A stretch of DNA of 64,000 nt from Klebsormidium nitens (lineage: Eukaryota; Streptophyta; Klebsormidiophyceae; Klebsormidiales; Klebsormidiaceae). The stretch spans positions 69,480-133,479 of the forward strand of contig DF237004.1 of assembly GCA_000708835.1 (NCBI GenBank), given 5' to 3'. How positions within the stretch are numbered: position 1 is the first letter of the stretch; each line of letters starts with the position of its first letter. Shown here piece after piece: positions 57,769-64,000 of the stretch. Under the pieces are notes generated by a model that was not told the origin of the DNA, made no database searches, and worked only from the letters and a program-made list of their open reading frames with translations. Both the position numbers and the translations under genes were made by a program.

Positions 57769-58306
57769 CGTGATGGCGTTCTGCAGGGCCCACCAAGTGG
57801 CGCGCCAGATTGCGCCCTTTCAGCTTCACGATTAAGGTGCTGTGCTGGGAAAGTGTGTCGCCTTGTTCGTCAGGACCTTCGTGTTTTTCTCGTTCAAATT
57901 TACTCACTGTGTACCCTGAGCATATATGCCCAATAAACAGTCCTCCTATGAGTCGAACGGCTTCGAATATATGGATCAAACTTGATCCTGAAAGTTGTCT
58001 TGGCTCCTTGCAGTTTGAAGTAGACCTAGAAAGTGTAACTGGATAACAGAGGCCTAGGATCCTACTGCATATTCAACTTCAAACATGTGCCTATTATAGA
58101 GACGATCCTTTACAATATATTTTTTATGCTGCTCTTGAATGCTGAACTCCATTTGTGAAGGACCAGAGGGACCAGAGCTGCATTCATTCGCAGGGAGTTG
58201 AGGAGCAGGAGAGGCGCTAGTAGGTATAGGAAGTGCAATGCGATTGATGGTTGCCTAACTTTGCCCTGACATCTGGTTCTTTCTCAGGATCTTCCCTGGA
58301 GGAGCC
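57769..58306. other. Divergent promoter region between the CCDC47-like and RRM genes
   Basis: About 540 bp between two start codons on opposite strands. 'ctttctcag' just before 58283 resembles an acceptor, so the plus-strand gene may have a 5' UTR intron. No specific promoter element could be assigned. Confidence 0.5.
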
Positions 58307-61300
58307 ATGGACGAGCCCGATGAAGTCGATTACGGCGACAGCGATGATGATTTTGCAGACCTGGAAGTGGACTTGGACGACGGGCGAGATGCCTTGCCGC
58401 AGCAAGAGGCCGCCTGCGAGCCAATTGACACCGAAGCGGGCCTTCTCTGCTCTGACAAAGAGGAGGGAGAAGCCACTCCCAAAGCGAATCCTCTGGTTGC
58501 AGACACGGGAGCATCCTCTGAGCTCGAGGATGGGGAGTTCATCATGGACTCAGAGCCAATGGTGATTGCTGCAACTTTGCTCTTGAGTATGCTCCGCTCT
58601 ATTGCATTAGTAGAAGGAGTTTCAGTGGTGAACATGTATGAAATAGGAAGGGGTTTAGACATCAAAATGAGTCGTTTGACGAAACCTCTGGTCTCATCAA
58701 GGGGCCTAGCAGAGAGAACAGCATTCCAAGTTCAGACCTCTTCATTCCCGCTCTTTGTCAACAAAGACAGTTCCAAAATTCTGAATCATGTAGACTTCCA
58801 AGAAGGGTTTGCAGCAACTCCGAAGTTGCTCATCCAAGTTCCAATGACAACCACCTGTCAAGTCTCGCGCTCAAAGTTAGGGACTGTGCTAGTTCACCAG
58901 ATCCCTCTCAAGCATCCAGGGCAAGGACATTCCTCTAATGCAGAAAATTACCTTAGACCGCCAGTCAACGGGAGTAGATTTGCAATGTTCCTGCAAAAGA
59001 ACGTGCTCTGCATTTTCTCAATGTGGAGCTCTGCCAGGGCTTCTGAGGGAGACCAATTTCAAGAGCCCTGCACCTGTTGATGAGAGGAGTAGTTTGAGTA
59101 GCAGGGTTGGATGTGACTTGCAGTCTGCTTGATCGCTTAAAACCGGTCTCTGTTTCTTGACGTTGTTCCACAGAGATGGCTCTTCTCTGACAGCACGTAG
59201 CTTTATGATTCTCAGGATGCTTGCAAGGAGTTGCATGCTTTTGGTTGAAAGCATACAGGAACAAACAGGGAGGGGCTAGAGTCAACTCTAGCTAGCTGAA
59301 CAACTGTCTACTTCATTTGAGCAATCCTGGGTGGTTCCATGCTTCAGCGAGCGGAAGGGAAGGGTGGCAAGACTTTATGAACGGAGCAGATATCCTTCTC
59401 AAATTCGTTCGACTAGACGGACTTGAGGTTTCCACGGGTGCCTGATGCTCTCTGGTGCCAAAACGGACAACCTCTGCAAATTCTCTTGAGGTTGATCAAA
59501 GTAAGCTGTCAGTCTGCTCAACCTGTTCAAATAGAATGAGGAAACAGGTGCCGCCGCTTGCTTCTCACACCTTGCATTGCGGTGGATACGACAGCAGCTT
59601 GAAGAGACGGCGTCCGTTCATGAAGCTGCGTCAAAGAGGCAGCCGGACTTTGAAGATGGCTACTCTGAGGACGAGGAAGGAAGGCGAAGAGGAGAGCAGC
59701 ACAGACATCGGCGTAGTCCGGGAGTAGAGCCAGGTCGGGCTGTTTCACACCGCAACAAGCACCTGGATCGAGCGCATGACACTCTTCAAAGGAGCAGGGA
59801 AAGGGAGAGGGATCGAAGAGATGAAGCAAGGGGCAGTGTGGTGCCGCCAGTGCGAGGTTCAGAACGTCACCCGATCCCGAACCAAGGGTAAGTGAAGGCC
59901 TGTCCACCATTGTTTGGTCACGCCAGCGCAGGCATTCCTTTGACAGCAGTCTCTGATTGTTGGAGGTTGTGTGAGTCTGCAGCAATCATCATCCCGTGTT
60001 GTTGACGCTTACTATCTTTGTGGTGCAGGTTCAGGAATGGCTATTCTGATGTGCACTCCCTTGTCCGTGTTGGTAAGCTCCTGTACATCAAAGTGCTACT
60101 AACGTGGCGAAGGCTTTTAGAGGATGTGCATAAGGAGTCTGATTGCATTCCTTCTTCAGACCTTGATCATTTCGAACAATTCAAACCTGCCTCAAACAAG
60201 CGATTGCAACTTGCAGATTGTCAGAATTGCTATCATATCTGCATGTGGAATGCACTAACATTTGGGAAGTAGGCTAGTCAGAATGTTGAAAAAGAGCGGT
60301 TCAGGAAATGCATCATCCAAGTAGAAGCTGTACAAGCTTGCTCTTGAACAATCAAAGTGGTCTGTGGACCCTTGCACAATCACAACCTTCGCACGCCTTA
60401 ACGAGATGCTGTTACCCTATTAGTCTTTGACCAACTTCTTTAAGTATTCACTGCATTCATTGTTTGTGATGGCATCTTGTGTTTTGCAGGCTCTTACCCT
60501 CCTTCGCATCTGGCCCCCCCCCGCCAGATGCTTGATTCAGAACTGGCTAGGCGTCAGCCGCATCCCCATGCAAGCGGACCAGGGGTCCCTTTGCGGCCAA
60601 CGTTTGGCCCTCCACTGGAGATTCGTGCTGGAAGCAGCCTGGCGGTGCAAAGCGTGCGCTCAGGGCAAGGCAACTCCCAAGTCCATGTGAGTTGCAACAA
60701 TGAGCAGGTCAAGAACGGAGCGAGTGCAGATGTTTACAGACAGCTTGGATCCTGCTGCTGTTCATGCTTCGTTCGAGATGGTCAAGTTAATTTTGATGGG
60801 ACTGGAAACTGGTAGCAAAGGTCCTTCCCTGCTTCCTTGGTCTTTGGACAATTCGGTCGCCCTTATCCCTTGATTGTTTCCCTTTAACTTGCACAACGAT
60901 CCTGTTTCATTTCTTGATATCCTGTTTCATTCTTCAATATGCAAGAGCCAATCCTGGAATCTCGTAAAGAGAAAAGCAAAGATCACTGACATGCCCTCCA
61001 CCTCAGTCTCATGACAAGGGCCAGCAGAACATTTCAGGCAACATGCTTTCATTCTTCTCATCGCAACTTCTGCAAGGCCCCCCCTAGCAATCGGCTGGTT
61101 CTCTTTTCTTATCTCGTTTTCATTCCCGACAGATTGTGTACCAACTCTCTGCTGAGCGCCAGCCGCATCTCCATCCAGCGCCCCATGTGCTCCCCCAACC
61201 ACCGCTGCGCCCGCCCATCCTCAGCCATGCCACTTTCGACTTGCGGCCCCCTTTTGGCGGCCCACCTCTCCTTCCGGCCGGGCTGCACCCGCTTCCAGTA

Positions 61301-63724
61301 ATGGCTGCGGGGACTGGTGCGAATGCGCACCGGGTCCCGCTTGTCGCTAACGGGCCTTTCCGCCAAGGCGGCAGACCGTCGAACGCTCCTCCCGGCAGGG
61401 ATCCGCCTCCCCCCCATTCGAGGAATGAGCATCTGCACAGGGGACATTCGAACAGCCCGGGGGGTGAATTTGCGAGGGGAAGTCGGGCCCCCAAGGACGT
61501 TCCCCGGGGGGGCAGCGGGAGGATGGAGTCTGTGAGGGCGCAGCTGGAGGACCAGGGGAACCTGCGGGGGGATCCCCCCAGGGTCAGGTTGAACGGACAC
61601 AGAAGCGCCGTTGCGCCCCCGCCGCCGCCGCCGCCTCCAAGGCGTGCAGATGAGCGGCCGCTGACGTCACGAAGCCCGCCAGCTCCTGCCAGGCGGGCAG
61701 ATGAGCGGGCGCTGACGACACGCAGCCCACCAGCTCCTGCCAGGCGCACGGATGAGCGGCCGCTGACGTCACGGAGCCCGCCGCCTCCTGCCAGGCGCAC
61801 GGATGAGCGGGCGCTGACGTCACGGAGCCCGCCAGCTCCTGCCAGGCGTGCAGATGAGCGTGCGCTGACGTCACGGAGCCCGCCAGCTCCGGCAAGGCGC
61901 GCAGATGAGCGGATGGTGACGTCACGGAGCCCGCCGGCAGATGCCAACGGGAGGGGGGAGGCGAAGCAGCGGCCGAATGTCTCACCGGAGCGAACGAAGG
62001 AGGTTAAGCGGCAGAAGAGTGAGGGTGCGGCGGATGATATTAGCAAGGAGAGGGTCACGGGGTGGTCCGAGGACAGAAGTTTCCGGGGGAATAAGGGAAG
62101 GTCTCCTGGGAAGAGTGAAAGCGAAGGGAGGGAGAGCGGGGGTTCGAGCAAGCGGGAAACGAGCGCCGACAGGGTGCAGGACTTCCAGCGAAGCCCTGCG
62201 GTCGGTAAGAATGTTGACATTGAGAAGCAGCCCAGGACCTCTGATGGGGACCGGAAGCTGACGGAGAAAAAGGAGGAAGGCTTGAGTAACGATCGAAGGG
62301 GTAGCGAGGACCGCAGAACTTCGTCGGTCAGGGCAGAAGCGAACGGGGAGGCGGACAAGAAGGTCTCGGGTCGAGATAGCTCGGAACCGCACAGGAGCGC
62401 TTCTCGCAGTTCCCACGAGTTGCGGAGGTCTGAAGAGGGCGACCGGTCGACCAAGAGAAAGAGAGAGGACGACGCCAGGGGTTCGGAGGAGAGGGAGAAG
62501 GAAGCGAGGGAGAAGGAGATGAGACACCGGGCGCTCCAGATTCTGGAGGCGGGCCGGCACAAGAAGCGGAAGGAGAGGGAAGAGCAGCGGAGAAACGACC
62601 CCGGGGGGCATGAACCGGGCACGTCGGGGCGCGAGGGTCATCGGTCGGGTTTGCAGGGGGTGAGGAAGGACGGGAGGGACAAGAAAGCCCAGCGAAACTA
62701 TCGGCGCCCCTCGGAGTTCGATGACAACGACGAGCGGTCTAGGAGTCGGAGCCAGGGGAGGGGCGATAGTTCCGAAGAGCCTCGACGGAGGAGCGCGGAT
62801 TTATGGGACAAGCGCCCGCTGCCAGAGCCGAATGGAGTGGGAAGAACCGGGCGGGGCGGCCATCCAGTTCGGTTGGACGAAAAGGGCGATAGTTTCGAGC
62901 GTTCTCGGGGGGGTTTGTGGGCTGACAGGGGCAACAAGCTCGGAGACGGGCACACACAGCCAAACTCTCGACGGGTGGTCGTTGGGCTTGGTGCGATCGA
63001 ACGAAGGCCGGACCTGCCGAGGTTTTCCGACCGGGACAGGGACTTCAGTTCGAGCAGAAACGCAGCACGCGAGTCTCCCGGGCCGCCGGGGTTTGAGAAC
63101 AGGGCCCCGGCGCCAAGGCCCCGTTTTGGGGGTAATCCGGAGACTTGGGTGGGGCGGCTTGGAGACCCCGACCGCGCTGATGGGCTGCAAAGGAGCGGAA
63201 GCGGGCCAGTCGTCAGCATTGGGGCGAGGCAGCCTTCCAAGTAAGTTCTGGCTTCTGAGTGCCAAGTTTGTGGTAATATCGTCGGCTGGAAGTCAGACTT
63301 CTGTGCTGTGTTGCAGCGTCTTGTGCAGAATCGGGGCGAGGGGCTTTGAAGCGTGATATTGTACCGAGGGGGTTTTGCAGCGCGATCGTTGTACGCAAGT
63401 CTGAGGTGCTTGTGTCGCCAAGTTGGCCGATATGTCAGCCGTTCAATCATCGAGCAAGTTATCACTGCACGCACGAGCTTTCTTCTATCTACTTGTCCGA
63501 TAGAATTTCTTTGAAAGTAGAGTCTGTGTATATCCAGCGTCAGTATGCAACTGTGTTGACGTGCCATAGCTCCTCGTTTTAAACTACAAAACTTTCAAAG
63601 ACCTCAAACTCGTCTCGATTCCCACTGTTATGTCCCGTGCAGAACGCTTGCTGTGAATAATTTGCCGGAGAACATCAAGTCAGGGCGCATTCTGGACATC
63701 TTCAACAAGTACGGGCCAGTGCAG
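58307..63724 (+). CDS. Arg/Ser-rich RNA-binding protein with RRM (partial, C-terminus off the right edge)
   Basis: Exons: 58307-58561 (donor tentative), 59595-59887, 60029-60072, 60490-60686, 61133-63240 and 63643-63724, joined in phase; the gene continues past the window. The N-terminus is acidic ('MDEPDEVDYGDSDDDFADLE', 'DGYSEDEEGRRRG'). The middle is low-complexity: proline-rich, then a 17-residue repeat, then long Arg/Ser/Asp/Glu tracts ('RSRERERDRRDEARGS', 'REKEMRHRALQILEAGRHKK', 'RSRSRSQGRGDSSEE'), typical of splicing or mRNA-processing factors. The last exon begins an RRM: 'KTLAVNNLPENIKSGRILDI' has the RNP2-like start of such domains and runs on to 'FNKYGPVQ'; RNP1 would lie beyond the window. 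Nuclear RNA binding is likely by composition, but the family is not identified. The junction between the first two exons is the weakest; an extra small exon is possible. Confidence 0.75.
61640..61945 (+). repeat. 51-bp coding minisatellite, six units, most with TGACGTCA
   Basis: Six in-frame 51-bp units at steps of exactly 51 (starts near 61640, 61691, 61742, 61793, 61844 and 61895) encode variants of 'RRADERALTSRSPPAPA'. All but the second contain the 8-bp palindrome TGACGTCA (the second has TGACGACA). Unit differences are few, so the array is recent or homogenised. Confidence 0.95.
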
Positions 63725-64000
63725 GTAAGGCGCTGCCAACGCCTTTTCAAACAGTCGCAGGCACCTTTCAACCGTCTCGGAGAAATAGGCAGATGACTGC
63801 GTGGGACCATCTTTGGTGGGCGTGGATTGCTCTGTGTGATCGGAGCGAAGGTGCTTGCAATGGGTCGGGAAGAACGTTCTTTGATCCACGGGATCTTGTG
63901 GTTTGCTTCGGAAAAAATGCCCCGAGTTAGATCCCCGAACTGTGAGGCTGCCTCAACCCGCATTTTCCAATCAATGCACGTCAGCTGCGTCTTCTGAATC

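Noticed and set aside
61120-62622. 500-codon minus-strand frame, rich in Ser/Leu/Ala with repeats
   Set aside because: It is the antisense shadow of the RRM gene's large low-complexity exon; the repeat pattern mirrors the 51-bp units and no signature is present.

Overview
The window is nuclear DNA of a green-lineage eukaryote. Genes have many GT-AG introns, exons are GC-rich, and the products are plant-type: a DAA1/At1g50140-like AAA-ATPase, two desiccation-related PCC13-62-like proteins, a plant condensin CAP-D2 and a DUF1682/CCDC47 protein. Together these suggest a streptophyte alga, possibly Klebsormidium-like. That species guess is inference.

Layout. 1-12005 (-): AAA-ATPase gene, cut by the left edge inside its Walker A exon, with a likely plastid/membrane-targeting first exon at 11283-12005. 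12740-14834 (+): membrane-anchored U-box protein. 16294-21570 and 22819-27220 (-): tandem paralogues of the PCC13-62-type ferritin-like desiccation protein, with matching gene structure and an ABRE-type G-box upstream of each. 29214-31934 (+): alpha/beta hydrolase. 33683-36954 (-): 40S ribosomal protein SA. 37875-51253 (+): condensin I subunit CAP-D2, 16 exons, 1821 codons. 52489-57768 (-): CCDC47/DUF1682 ER membrane protein, 7 exons. 58307-63724 and beyond (+): RS-rich RRM protein, cut by the right edge. No tRNA, rRNA, CRISPR or intact transposon was recognised. The genes are mostly unrelated housekeeping or stress genes and do not form a pathway; only the two desiccation genes are an obvious functional pair.

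For RPSA, CAP-D2, CCDC47 and both desiccation genes I placed every exon boundary from the sequence, and the joined lengths are exact multiples of three with all phases agreeing. Exon sets for the AAA-ATPase, the U-box gene and the RRM gene are nearly complete; one or two junctions are uncertain and are named in the entries.

The outstanding observation is a pervasive intron structure that ordinary features do not explain. Partial, diverged copies of exon edges ('echoes'), each including the splice site, sit in the introns beside the intact exon. I count 44 by eye in seven genes. Copies of an exon's 5' part always lie upstream of it and copies of its 3' part always lie downstream. Successive copies step by about 150 bp (median about 154, range 85-235). 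This fits repeated local tandem duplication across splice sites that keeps the mRNA unchanged, with a near-nucleosomal unit length.
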